From: Ectobius pallidus
Taxonomy: Eukaryota; Arthropoda; Insecta; Blattodea; Ectobiidae
Length of the DNA: 64,000 nucleotides
Assembly: GCA_964059195.1 (NCBI GenBank)
Contig: CAXKWD010000001.1
Coordinates: 216,574,484 to 216,638,483 of the forward strand
Direction: 5' to 3'
Shown: positions 32,498-43,807 of the stretch, piece after piece
Layout: every line of letters begins with the position of its first letter
Position numbering within the stretch: the stretch's first letter is position 1
Notes under the pieces: generated by a model
What the model was told of the DNA's origin: nothing
Databases searched by the model: none
What the model saw: the letters and a program-made list of their open reading frames with translations, nothing else
Program-made: the position numbers and the translations under genes

Positions 32498-33846
32498 GGG
32501 GGGAGGTACACCTTTAAGCAGCAAAATATCACCAACTTTCAAAATTCATATCTCAGCCAATTAAAATCTAATCGAAAAGAAATTCTGTGTATACAGTATT
32601 CATTCCCTGTACTTTACTAAAAGATTTTCAAATTTAAGAAAACATATCAATATTATACATAATTTATTTATTATCAAGAATAGCCCGTGCCCCATGCTAC
32701 CTTACACTGCTTCCTTCATAAACTCTACAATTTTTTAAAGTATTTTAATGAATCTATCACTAAAATGTTCCCAATAATCATATGAAGAGACTGTAGTAAA
32801 ATATCACAAATACCTCTATAACAAATAGTTTTAGGTAGATTTCGAAGAAAAATCTACCTATTGCAATCGATACCATATCATGACTTTCGAAAAATTCTTT
32901 CATATCTTTACGTTTCATGCCTCCCTAAATACGAAACCACCGCCTGTTCAATTTTGGTTTTTTGTGAGATATATATATATATATATAGGCCTATGTATAA
33001 ATATCTTTACTCGCTAGCGGCCGTAATTTTGAAGATATTTGAACCAAATTGTATTATGTTATTTCTAAGCCCAATAGTTCGGACAAGTTCGTTAATGAGC
33101 CAAATTAGCCCAAGGGGGGGGGTCGGGGGAGGGGGTTGAAATTTTGAAAAATTTATATCTCGGTCCCTATGAAGTATAGAGGGAAACTTTGTTTGAATAA
33201 ATTAGAGTACTCCCCATGGAGTTCACAGTGACAACAACGTTTCGGAGGTTTTGGGGGTACGAGTGGGGGTGGTTTGTGGGGGGATGGAAATTATAAACTT
33301 TTGAAACCACGTCTTATGGGGTATCGTTGAAAAGCTCCTGATGAGTACTCTACAAATCAATAACTGATTTCTCGATAGCTCTCATAAAAGGCAGGATTTA
33401 GCACTTCGAAATCTACTTCAGCCTGTAGGCCTGCCTGAAGGGAATTTTTTTCCTTGATGTGTACACAATACAGGAAAAAGTCTTACATTTTCATGTTGAA
33501 TTTTTTTCCTAAAAATAAACTATTAAGGATATTGCAAATGTTTTGCTACAGGCTCTAGCCATTGATGGTTTGAAGGTGTGTGCAAAATTTCATGCACATA
33601 TATTGAAAACTGACTGAGTTATGAAGGAAAAGTTTTCAAAAAAAGAAAGTTGCAGAAAACCTCCCAATGCATAGAATTTAAAGGGACAAGCCGGATGACA
33701 CTAGTACATTTAAATGGGCATATCTCGGTACATAATTGAGATATTTAAAAAACGTTTTCACAGCAATAAAAACAAAGGTTCAGTATTCACAGTAAAAATT
33801 TAAAAAAAATTGTAATTTTTTTACACTTAAAGGTGTACCATCCCCC
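32498..33846. mobile_element. TTAA-flanked TIR element containing family H
   Basis: Inverted ends GGGGGGAGGTACACCTTTAAG and GGGGGATGGTACACCTTTAAG, flanked by TTAA at 32494-32497 and 33847-33850. TTAA duplication suggests piggyBac-type, but the G-rich ends do not match the usual CCC start, so the superfamily is open. Family H copy 2 makes up the middle. Confidence 0.55.
32833..33443 (+). repeat. Family H long-hairpin repeat, copy 2
   Basis: Starts with hairpin aggtagatttcgaagaaaaa/tctacct and ends 'ttcgaaatctacttcagcc' plus 'gcctgcctgaaggga'. Subterminal inverted motifs and a terminal hairpin resemble Helentron/DINE-type repeats. G-rich tract near 33110-33140. Confidence 0.6.
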
Positions 33847-34017
33847 TTAATTCTTTATTTTACATAGGTCAGCAGTCTCCATTTAGTAAATGAACGCTTG
33901 TTAATTAACTACTTAGTTTTAACATCATAAGCTGGGACTTAACATGTTTCACGATGCCTAGGAACTTTCTCTCTGTGTATGGACAAGCACAGCTGGTAAA
34001 CGGTTCACTGTATATTT
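33447..34017. other. Right part of the TTAA element, then unassigned
   Basis: 33447-33846 belongs to the TTAA-flanked element. 33851-34017 shows nothing recognisable. Confidence 0.4.
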
Positions 34018-34149
34018 AGGTAGATTTCGAAGAAAATCTACCTATTGCAATGGATACCACTTTATGATTTTCGAAAAATTCTTTCATATCTTTACGTTTC
34101 ATGCTCACCTAAGTACGAAACCTCCGCCCGTTCAAAAAAAAATTTTGTG

Positions 34150-34187
<38 letters not shown>

Positions 34188-34858
34188 ATATCTTTACACG
34201 ATAGCGGCCGTAATTTTGAAGATATTTGAACCAAATTTTAATATGTTATTTCTAGGCCCAATAGTACGGACAAGTTCGTTAATGAGCAAAATTGGCCCAA
34301 GGGGGTGTTCGGGGGAGGGGGTTGAAATTTTTAAAAATGTATATCTCGGCCCCTATGAAGTATAGAGGGAAACTTTGTTTGAATAAATTAGAGTACTTCC
34401 TATGGAGTTCACAGTGACACCAACGCTTCGGGGGTTCGAGTGAGGGTGGGGGTAGGGGTGGGGGTGGGAGATTAAAATTCGAAACTTTTGAAACCACGTC
34501 TTGTGGGGTATCGTTGAAAAGCTCTTGATGAGTACTCTACAAATCAATAAATAGTTTCTTGATAGCTCTCATATGACGCGAGATTTTAATGTTTGAAAAT
34601 AATAACACTTAAAAATTATTATATCATAATTTTGTCTTGTTTAGCGGCTTTGCTAATTTTATTCATTGTTGATCTTGCGCACGGCCTCCCAGAATATTAT
34701 ATCCTATTATTGTTGTCAAAACAATTGATTGTAGGCTCTTCCTCTTTACTGCAGGTTTGCCATGCCAAGGCTAAAGAAGAAGAGTGCTATGCAGCGACAA
34801 TAAATTAAACCAAAAGCACTTCGAAATCTACCTCCGCCTGTAGGCCTGCCTAAAGGGA
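34018..34858 (+). repeat. Family H long-hairpin repeat, copy 3 (longest)
   Basis: Complete from aggtagatttcgaa tip to 'gcctgcctaaagggat'. Contains a (TA)n tract at 34151-34190 and the block 'catgccaaggctaaagaaga' also present in copy 1. Confidence 0.65.
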
Positions 34859-34860
34859 TT

Positions 34861-35318
34861 TTTTAAATTAAAAACTTTTTTTAAATTTCATCCAATCGCC
34901 CAGAGTCTGGCTTTTATAACTAAAATGTTAAAGGGACATTTGATGATTTAAAAAAAATTATACTTCTGAAAAAATGGCTGTAACGATTTTAATAAAAATG
35001 TAAAAATCGAATCTTCTTACCATGACGAATATAATGGGAATATCCGTTTTTCTGTGTACTTAGGGGATACTTTCTCGAATCTATTTTAAATTTTTCCATT
35101 ACACTAGGCGATACGTGAAAAGCTAGCAGAGTAAAATTGTAGAAACGATTAAAAATGAACATTTTTTAAACACATTTCTTTATAAAATTAATAGTTATCA
35201 AGATAAAAACGAAATAAATATGAAAAAATCAGACTGTCAGAACAAAAATTAAAATATGAATGATAATCTTTCGTTTCCCTTAGTAACAAGAAAACTACAA
35301 TCTACTTATTGTTGTGAA
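34861..35318. other. Unassigned stretch
   Basis: AT-rich; nothing recognised. Confidence 0.35.
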
Positions 35319-35324
35319 ATGCAG

Positions 35325-35430
35325 TCAGTTTAGCTCAGTCGTAATGAACACACCAAAACCAATCAGAGCGAGGTGGTAGGCCTATGGGCTAACAAGGAAG
35401 AGGTCCTGGGTTCAAATCAAACCTCGTGGC
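35325..35430 (+). repeat. Possible tRNA-derived fragment
   Basis: Contains 'tttagctcagtcgtaatga' and, about 70 bp on, 'tcctgggttcaaatc', which resemble A and B boxes, but spacing is too long for a tRNA. Weak. Confidence 0.25.
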
Positions 35431-35758
35431 CGCCCAAATTGACTTGGTTTTTCATGGTTTTCTCAATTGCAAAAGCAAACGCAGGATTTGTAGGACTTGT
35501 TAAGTATAAGAGAACACAACATTCGCTCTAGAACTCGGTAACGCTAAGCTGAGCCATAATTTTTTAGAAGGCGTGATGGAAAGTGCAATAACTGAGGAAT
35601 GTGTTTAGAGGTGGAGTAATGGTTTAGGTAGAATTCCCCCGTGACACGCACGGATACCTGAGGAATTCCGTCTCTACTACTATCCAGGCGAGGTAACTGC
35701 TTCTCACATATGTCACTCCATTTTCACTCATGAGTGAGCATTACGTACGCGTATTAGA
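35431..35758. other. Unassigned stretch
   Basis: No terminus or domain recognised. Confidence 0.3.
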
Positions 35759-35766
35759 TTGATTAC

Positions 35767-36895
35767 CAGGGCCCGGATTCTAATGACATGTTATCTTTTT
35801 ATTGATGCTGCATAGACATTGCCAACTTGTAGATAAATCCTAATCAAGGCCTCTAGATTACAGAAATACATTTTTATTAGGTCTTTTTTGTCATTTTATG
35901 CTATTTTATATTTTTAGGGCATTTATTCCAATTTTAGGTCATTATTTTGTCACTTTCATATCATTTGCTTCCTTATTTAGTCATTTTCATGTATTTACAT
36001 TGAGTGTATTAACTATTTTTTCGTCGCTAGCGGTGCTGTCTTTGAAGTGTTGTGCGTTTAATGCAAGAAGGAAAAATTCGGCGTTAAGTGTTGTCATGTC
36101 TCAGTCGGAAATGAGAATATAAGAAACGCCAAAATTTTATATTAAATTACTATTGTTATTAGATTGACTTGGCACCAGAGTCTGCCACCTGCTTAGATAT
36201 GAAAGTGCAAACTACTGTTTACAATCAATAAACAACAATATAATCCGGCAAAAGGATGTGCCGAATTTTGACTCCCTCAGTGCCAGTATAAATTTCCGCG
36301 AGAAAATAAGATTCACAACAATACAGTTATTTACAGTTTTTACAATTATGTACAAACTAGTCTATAACTTTGTGTATCTGTATCTGGTACCCTATGATCC
36401 CCAGGTGGGGCGAAGGGGCCTCCAATGGAGGTTTCATTACCTGTACTAATTTGGATATGCTTATTTTCCGAGAGAGGGTAGAGGGACAGGTGGCAAGCCC
36501 ATCGCCTCGCAACCCCCCTCTGGAAACTAAGTATTTCTTGGACGTGAAAGGGCCGAGAAATTTTGTCCAGAGGCTCTAATTTAGGCTTGGAGTTCTTTTA
36601 CGTGCCGTAAATCTACGACACGGGACCCCCAGCTTAAAGTCCCTCCCGGAGGACTCCGTGCCCAGGATTTTTACGTCCTGAAAAATCCATCGACCGCGGC
36701 CGGGTTTGATCCCGCGCCCTGCGGATCTAGAGGCGGGCACGCTACCTCTAGACCACCGCGGCCGACTATAACTTTGTGTGTACAATAATAATTTTTTATA
36801 AATAAAATATCAGTTTTAGGTCTTTTTTTATAATTATTAAGTCATTTTCTTTAAAATTTAGGGTCATTTTATAGGTCATCAGAATCCGGGCACTG
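35767..36895. mobile_element. hAT-type element, CAGGGCCCG family, 1129 bp, with SINE insert
   Basis: Left CAGGGCCCGGATTCTAATGA, right inverted CAGTGCCCGGATTCTGATGA. Perfect duplication 'ttgattac' at 35759-35766 and 36896-36903. Inner ends are rich in 'ggtcatttt' words. A 390-bp SINE is nested inside. No transposase. Confidence 0.85.
36376..36765 (-). mobile_element. tRNA-headed SINE, 390 bp, 14-bp TSD
   Basis: Duplication 'ctataactttgtgt' at 36362-36375 and 36766-36779. Minus-strand head has TGGTCTAGAGGTAGCG (A box) and GGGATCAAACCC (B box); 3' end 'ccagatacagatac'. Body differs from the SINE at 10378-10681, so this is a second SINE family. The open frame inside is not a gene. Confidence 0.8.
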
Positions 36896-37247
36896 TTGAT
36901 TACTTACCTCAGGAATCAGTGACCAATCTGGTGTTAGGATATGTAAGATAAAAAATATCACTGCCGCCTATCATCTTATTTTTATCTCACCTATTTTCAA
37001 TTGTTTTTGTATGGGAATTCGTATCAGAGTATAACTTCTTTGACCTAAACGATTAATCTAACATACCTATAATCTCAAGATCAACATCAATAAAATGATT
37101 ATTATTTAATTAGCATAAACGCTCGGCGTCGCCCGGATTATGTATTTTCGGTGTCATTCAAAATTAAATTATGGAAGAATTTTGATTTTCAAGCTGTTAA
37201 GTCCTTATATAGGTATCTAGAGTTTAAAACGAAGAACGACTTATCAC

Positions 37248-38432
37248 TAGGGACCGGATTCTTAGGTTTTTACCTATTTCTTTCCTTACTTCCAAAAGAA
37301 AAAGCGCTCATACACTTTTTCGAATCATGTTCTTAGGATTCACCCACATTAATTCTATGGCACCTAAAAATACCTAAATGGGGTATAAAAACCTAAATAC
37401 ACCTAAACGGGGTACAAAACCTAAAATATCTAATTTAGGCTACTTTTTTGTCTTTTTTTGTTTGTCAGTTGAGAAATTGATATTTAGAGGAGAGACGATA
37501 ATTTTTGACGGGTTGAAGATAATACCACCAGCGTTTCGTTCAACCCATTGTCGTCTAGGATGGACAGTATCTAGAGAGAAAGTTTAAGAGTACCGGCGTA
37601 TTCCTTTTAACATATTCGTACGAACAACCATTGTTGCCGTGTATGAACAAGGATATAGATTTTTGTGTTTTAAACCGCTTGTTTGCCTTTATTACTTCCC
37701 TGTTATTCATTCTTAGTGGTCACACTATGAGTTTTAAGAAGACGTGTTAATTATGCCGAAACAAATGAAATCGAGTTTATTACGGCAGTGGATTAGCGAC
37801 GACCTGAATTTCACTACATATGGCAAAGTAATATTTTGTGAAGCCTGTCAGAAACACGTAGGCCTAAGTATTATTTACCTTTCTAGAAAAGGGGAAAGTT
37901 TCGTCCCTAGTTGATCTGTTATGCGGTTAACCGAAGAAGGAAGTTACCAAAGAAAGGAAAATAATCAGTTACACATTAACCACGTCCAACCATAAAGTAT
38001 TTTACTCACTAAACTAGAAGCATCGGATTCGAATCCTGAGAAGGGTAGTGTCTAGATACAGTATTAACTATTAACTAAGAGATAACAGGAAGAACTTCAA
38101 AGTTGAGAATCTTGAAAGATATTTAGTGATATACTGTAACCAGGAAATGTGAGGCAATCTTATTTTCACTGCTTCTTTTGATTGTTTATGCTTTCTTTCT
38201 TCAATTGTATAATATTGTCCTAAAGCAAGTTTACACAAATTTAACTCAATTTTGTTAAGTTAAACTTTACAAGTATGTATTATGTATTGAATCCTATGTA
38301 GCACATTCAAATTCATTAAACCAATTATTCTACCAGAAAACGATATTTTGGACAAAAACCTAAAAAAAAAACTATTTCACCTAATGGAAAACCTAAAACA
38401 ATGTTTTTAAAAATCTAAAAATCCGGTCCCTA
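37248..38432 (+). mobile_element. hAT element TAGGGACCGG with transposase remnant
   Basis: Ends TAGGGACCGGATTCTTAGG and inverted TAGGGACCGGATTTTTAGA; duplication 'cttatcac' perfect at 37240-37247 and 38433-38440. Contains a short BED-type zinc-finger start at 37753. Confidence 0.85.
37753..37868 (+). pseudogene. hAT transposase N-terminal (BED-like) remnant
   Basis: Frame starts MPKQMKSSLLRQWISDDL and goes on to VIFCEACQKH, the W...F...C-x2-C...H pattern of the BED finger that heads many hAT transposases. The frame soon loses similarity. Supports the hAT call of the enclosing element. Confidence 0.4.
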
Positions 38433-38691
38433 CTTATCACTCTTAAACTATTCCCTCAGAAAACGCTAGCTATTATTTTTATCACTCATGTAGGATTTAC
38501 AATTTTGCAACCCATTGCTTTTAGACACCATGCGTTGTAGGGGTTGAGTAGTATTTGTTAATGCTATAGGGTATAAGGAGAAAAAAACATTTATTCGAAT
38601 AAATTTCACCCTCTTTTTATACAATGAAGTTTATTAATTCAGTGGACATGTGCCCTTGTCTAAATGAGAGATTCAATTATAGTTTTATCAC

Positions 38692-39588
38692 TAGACCTGG
38701 GATTTAAGGCAAATGCCTATTTTTTCCTTATGAAATAACATGAAAATGTTTAAATATGTGGGCGTTTCATGGTACAGCTGTCGTTTTATATCTGTGCCTC
38801 TCGCCGACCGTTGGAATTTTGTTACAAGGAGCAGGTAGTCCGTGTATTCCAATACAAAAGATATCCAGTTCCCTTTCTAGTCATTGCTTGTCCGAGCTCA
38901 AATCTGCTGCCCGTTGTAAATGTAAGACATGTTTTTGTGCACGCTAGTAGAATCTCTTCTCCTACCAGGAAATAGTCATTTGACAGACCGGCAGAGATAT
39001 AATACGATGTCTGTAAATCACTTACATTTATGTAGTTTTATAGTGCCCTAAAATGCCTATTTGGACCTTTTGAGCCTATTTTACTATTTTAGTGCCTAAA
39101 TTGCCTATTTTGTACAGTTATAATAAAATTAAACGCCTGTAATTTTTACAATCTTATAATGGACATCCCTCAATGAAAAGCAGAGCAGCAGAGGTGGGTT
39201 TTTCACAGAAACTTGATTATTCCAAACAATAATTGTCACTAAAGCAATGCTGACTGACGGGGGAGGGGGAGGATTAAGGGGGAAGGACTACTGTGTCAAG
39301 TCACCAGTAAAAGAACATCTGTTTAAGTGAATATAGTTCGAGGTGCCTAATTTTGCAGTTAATTCTGTTAAGAACAGGTACACCACGTATCTCGCAGTAA
39401 ACAAAAAGACCATGTTACAGTTTAAGTGTATATTGCAATATTTTAAAGTCTATTTTCTATCTATTTACACATGTTTGAAGCATATTTTAAGTGCCTATTT
39501 TCTCTTATAAAAGCCTATTTACTTGTTTTTAAAAGACTATTTTAGGTGCCTAAAACTAATTTATTTAGAGCCTAAAATCCCAGGTCTA
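38692..39588. mobile_element. hAT-type element, TAGAYCTGGG family, copy 2
   Basis: Ends TAGACCTGGGATTTAAGGC and inverted TAGACCTGGGATTTTAGGC; flanks 'tttatcac' and 'tttatcat' (7 of 8). Compared with 5632-6260 it has about 240 extra bp at 38770-39010 of unknown origin, with open frames but no recognisable domain. Confidence 0.75.
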
Positions 39589-39596
39589 TTTATCAT

Positions 39597-39906
39597 CATA
39601 GCCTTCATTTTCCTCATCGTGATCATCTCTCCCGGATTTATAATTTGATCATAACGGTCATTATGCAGACCCCTACCGAGGCAAAGTTTCATCCGAACCC
39701 TATGCCTGCAGTTTTTCAGGGACGCCACCTGAATCGATAATTCGTGATTAAGGTAATGCGGGGTTGTAATGAAACGTAACAAGTTCATCCCTTTCTCCCC
39801 TCCCTACAGCACTGCTGGGGATCGTAAACTCTTTCCTTAATGTTTCATCTCGCTACGGGAAATTCACGGGGGGAGAAGGACTTGATCCTATTGCAGCCTT
39901 CCCATC

Positions 39907-39908
<2 letters not shown>
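39597..39908. other. Unassigned stretch
   Basis: Ends with 'cctattgcagccttcccatc' before the AAT tract; nearly the same word precedes another AAT tract at about 40590-40620, so it is probably the tail of a retroelement. Confidence 0.35.
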
Positions 39909-39909
<1 letters not shown>

Positions 39910-39951
<42 letters not shown>

Positions 39952-39955
39952 TAAT

Positions 39956-39998
<43 letters not shown>

Positions 39999-40290
39999 GA
40001 AGAGAATAATTTTTTATCAACATAAATTAAGCTGCTTGCCTCTACGCAATCATAATAATAATAATAATAATAATATTACTAAAAATAATAATGATAATAA
40101 TAATGATAATAATGATAATAATAATAATATTACTAAAAATAATAATGATAATAATAATGATAATGATAATAATAATAATAATGATAATAATAATAATATT
40201 ACCAAAAATAATAATGATAATAATAATGATAATAATAATAATAATGATAATAATAATATTAATAATAATAATAATAATAATATATTTTTT
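39910..40290. repeat. AAT/ATA-rich microsatellite block
   Basis: Long AAT runs at 39910-40000 and 40050-40290 with interspersed GAT and 'attactaaa' units. The Asn- or Ile-rich open frames here are products of the repeat. Confidence 0.95.
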
Positions 40291-40508
40291 CAATTAAGGA
40301 ATATTCCACAGTACAATAGTTTTCCTTCATCCCATAATAATCTTTTCCTTCCACAAGTCCCTGTCCATAGCATCTTCTTCACTTAATCCTTTTCTCGCCA
40401 TACTCCTTTTTCACCCCATCCGTCTAGCACTTTTTTGGCTTCCCTCTTCTTCTTTTTCCTTCTATTTTCCAACCCAAAATTTTCTTGGGAAGTATTCAGC
40501 TAAATATA

Positions 40509-40512
40509 ATAT

Positions 40513-40571
<59 letters not shown>

Positions 40572-40660
40572 CAATAATAGGATGGACTTTATCCTAATGC
40601 AGCCTTCCCATCATATAATAATAATAATGATAATAATAATAATAATAATAATAATAACTT
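40509..40660. repeat. (AAT)n tracts
   Basis: Two AAT runs separated by 'gcagccttcccatcatat'; the second directly precedes a non-LTR fragment. Confidence 0.9.
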
Positions 40661-41293
40661 CAGAAAGCGTACAAACTCACATGGACGCACTACAATAAAA
40701 GAAACATTTCAAGACAGGCACTACAATACAGTGGTACTACCAGAAGCCCTCTACGCATCAGAAACAACCACAATTGGAGCATCAGGTATCATAGAGACAG
40801 AAAAAATAGAACGTAAAATCCTCAGAAAATTTTTTGGAGCAATACACAGAGATGGCATATGGATGAAGAGACCAACAAAAGAATTATACGAACACACAGA
40901 CAGACTCACAGACATGATCAGAAAACGCCGACTAACATTCTATGGACACATACATAGAATGAACGACAACAGACTCACAAAGAGGATTTTTGATGTAGTT
41001 AACAGTTCAGTCAAAAAAACCAATTGGCTGCAAGAAATAGAAGAAGACTTAAAACAAGCAGGAATCAATAGGGAAATGATAAATGAAAGAAAAAAATTCA
41101 GAAACAAAATTATGAATGCAAAATTTGAAGTAAACGAAAGCAAGAAAACAGGTAAAATATGGACCGAACAAAGGAAAGAGGAACACAGTCAAAGAATGAA
41201 GTGATTTTGGGAAGAGAAAAGGAAGAAGAAACAAGAAGGAAGTGTATAATCATGTAACATTCAAGTTCAAACACTGTCTTAATGGCAAAAATG

Positions 41294-41342
<49 letters not shown>
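40660..41342 (+). pseudogene. Non-LTR retrotransposon ORF2 C-terminal fragment with (AAT)n tail
   Basis: Frame to the TGA at 41202-41204 reads EALYASETT, ILRKFFGAIHRDGIWMKRP and LTFYGHIHRM, the post-RT C-terminal blocks of a non-LTR element. It is open from at least 40680 upstream without a start codon, as expected for a 5' truncation. The insert ends in an AAT tail at 41294-41342. No stop within the kept part, so it is relatively young. Confidence 0.75.
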
Positions 41343-41416
41343 GGATGGTTTGAAAACTTGGTTGATAATTCTTAATCAAGCTTTAAGAATTATCAACAAT
41401 GTTTTCAAACCATCCA
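41342..41416. repeat. Imperfect 32-bp hairpin
   Basis: 'ggatggtttgaaaac' to 'ttgataattctta' on the left pairs with 'taagaattatcaa' to 'gttttcaaaccatcc' on the right around a 9-base loop. It lies at the junction between two non-LTR fragments. Confidence 0.7.
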
Positions 41417-42480
41417 AGGTACAGAGACGCACAAGAACAAAATTATATAGCCTACAATTCTCGCTAGACCCACTCTCTGTTATGGCAGTGAAGCATGGAC
41501 CATTCGAACTCAGGATGAACGTCGTATCACAGCTGCTGAGATGAAATTTTTACGTAGAACGGCTGGTTATAGTCTTCTAGACTACCAAAGAAATGAAACA
41601 ATAGCTAAAGAACTCAATATTACACCTATTTCCCCAGTAGCGTATCCAAGATTTTTTTTTCGGGAGGGGCTGTGATAAGCCTAACAATAGTACCATAGGG
41701 TTCAGAAGTGGATGACCTAAAAATGCCTGAAAATGACCTATAAAATTACCTTAAATTTATGAAAATATGACAAGAAGAATTGAAAAGAATGACTCAATAT
41801 TTCTAAATAAATATTTTAAAAAGTAGTGTAAAAAATTAACAATGGACAAGACTTAAGTATTTTATAATACTACTTTATTACCACGTTTTCTATTATTATT
41901 TTTACGTTTACTATATTTATGCCAGAATGTCCCATAAATGAGATCGCTTTGTCTGTAATGTTTGAAAAGTTCATTCTGAAGACAAAATAGGGAAAATGCA
42001 ACGAAAGAATGAACATTTCCTAAAATGGACTAGTGAAGAATAAAGTGCCGAAAAATGCAAAATAAAAGTACACTACTTTTATTCATTTTGAGGTGAGACG
42101 AATTTATACTACACCCTGCATTGCCTATGATATCTCAGAGAAAATAATGACATTTCTTGAACTTTCGAGCCAGGCTGAATTTTCTACAATTGCAATTAAA
42201 CTTTCTACAATTTAAGAAATTAAAGTGCCCTCATGTGCAACATATTAGCATGACTTAGCGTTTCGGGGGGGGGGCTGCAGCCCCCTCAGCCCCCCTCTGA
42301 ATACGCCCCTGTATTTCTCAATATCTGAGTGAATACAGGCATAACTGGCTACACCATATTCACCGCATGAACCGTTCCAGAATACCCAAACAAATGCTTC
42401 AATATAGGCCTATTCCATGTGGGAAACGATTTGCAGGCAGACCATTCCGGCGATGGAAGGAGACCGTAACAAGCCATTAG
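41417..42480 (+). pseudogene. Second non-LTR C-terminal fragment, split by a hAT
   Basis: Before the insertion the frame reads LCYGSEAWTIRTQDERR and FLRRTAGYSLLDYQRNE; after it, EYRHNWLHHIHRMNRSRIP and GRPFRRWKETVTSH. These are consecutive blocks of one non-LTR ORF2 end of a lineage different from the neighbour at 40660. An AAT tail starts near 42499. Confidence 0.75.
41635..42311. mobile_element. hAT-type element inside a non-LTR fragment
   Basis: Ends CAGTAGCGTATCCA and inverted CAGGGGCGTATTCA; flanks 'tatttccc' (41627-41634) and 'tatttctc' (42312-42319), 7 of 8. Excising it restores the continuity of the flanking reading frame. Includes a G/C-rich 'ggggggctgcagccccc' near the right end. 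Confidence 0.75.
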
Positions 42481-42498
42481 GCCTAATATTTGAAAGGA

Positions 42499-42645
<147 letters not shown>

Positions 42646-42659
42646 ATGACCTTTTCAGT

Positions 42660-43336
42660 TATTGACTAAGTATTGGAAGGTTATTGAACCAAAAGGAATG
42701 AATCCTAATTCGAGTGCCCATTTTGGTAACCAGATCAAGTTGCTCTGAAAATGGAGGATTTACGCTTCACTGTTCTGGACGAGAATAGAATAGGCCTACA
42801 ACTGTTCAAACAATTCTGCATCTAAAAAATATGAAATAATTGTGATTCTTCATACCGTAAGCAATTACAGGTATTGGGCCGAAGTTAAAAAAAATCGTTT
42901 TAGGTTAGGTTGGATAAACATGCATCTTTTAACTGCTGCGGCCGTGGTAGCAAACAAAATATGTTTAAATGTGCCCACATAAATCGATAATTACAAGTAC
43001 ATAAAAATCTTTATGTTAAAAAATGTAGACAATTAACATTGTCTTGAAAATATCATTCGTAGAACACAAGCTGTTTTATTTAAATCTTTCACAACGATTT
43101 AAAAATTATCTTTCGCCGTCAAAGTGACGATTACCAGCAGATAAAAGATTAATCGGCTATTAGCATTCAAAATTAATCGTCTTTATGTTGTTCTTTTCAC
43201 GCATAAACATTCTCCCACAATGATGTAACTTATTCCTTACCAAAGTTCATCATAAGTGGAGAATTTTTGCAAGTTAAAACATCAGCATACTAATGATCTG
43301 GGAATAAGCACGTTATGCAAAGAGTATATAAAGACA
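42660..43336. other. Unassigned stretch
   Basis: No terminus or domain recognised. Confidence 0.35.
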
Positions 43337-43800
43337 CTAGCTTAAAAGACCCGGCGTCGCCCGGGTTTTTTATTTTGTAATTGGAAATTAACTTATGAAG
43401 GACTTTATATAGGTATTTATAATTTGAAATAGGAAGAACGACTTATTACACTCAAACTATTCCCTCAGAAAACGCTTGATATAGTTTTTTATAGCTCATA
43501 GAGGATCTAGAATTTTGCATCCCATCGCTTGTAGAGTGCACAGCAAGCCTGGTAGAGGTTTAAATAAGAAGAAACAGAAATTCCGGTAACATAAAATTAT
43601 ATTATCGTGGCTGAAAATTTTGTTTCTCACTCTCATGTTACCATAAAACCGTTTTCGGAATGAAATTAAACAGAAATACAATACCACTTTCATACATCTC
43701 TTCCCAAAACATATTACCTTACCTCGTATTGTTTTCTCTATTTCCTGGCTAGAGGAAGTTATGTGACTGCATTATTTTCGTGAATTTCATTCTCTGATAT
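43337..43800 (-). mobile_element. Helitron-like family A, 3' half
   Basis: CTAG end and 'acccggcgtcgcccgggttt' hairpin at the left; runs about 460 bp and then is directly followed by another family A copy. Confidence 0.65.
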
Positions 43801-43807
43801 AATAATA

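Larger units (their letters stand above)
37110..38560 (-). mobile_element. Helitron-like family A, decayed copy split by a hAT
   Basis: Left part 37110-37247 has the 'ggcgtcgcccgg' end; right part resumes at 38433 with 'aaactattccctcagaaaac'. The hAT at 37248-38432 lies between with a perfect duplication. Confidence 0.6.

Noticed and set aside
40036..40386. Asn- and Ile-rich open frames around 39.8-40.4 kb and 42.4-42.7 kb
   Set aside because: They are translations of AAT/ATT microsatellites in different frames.
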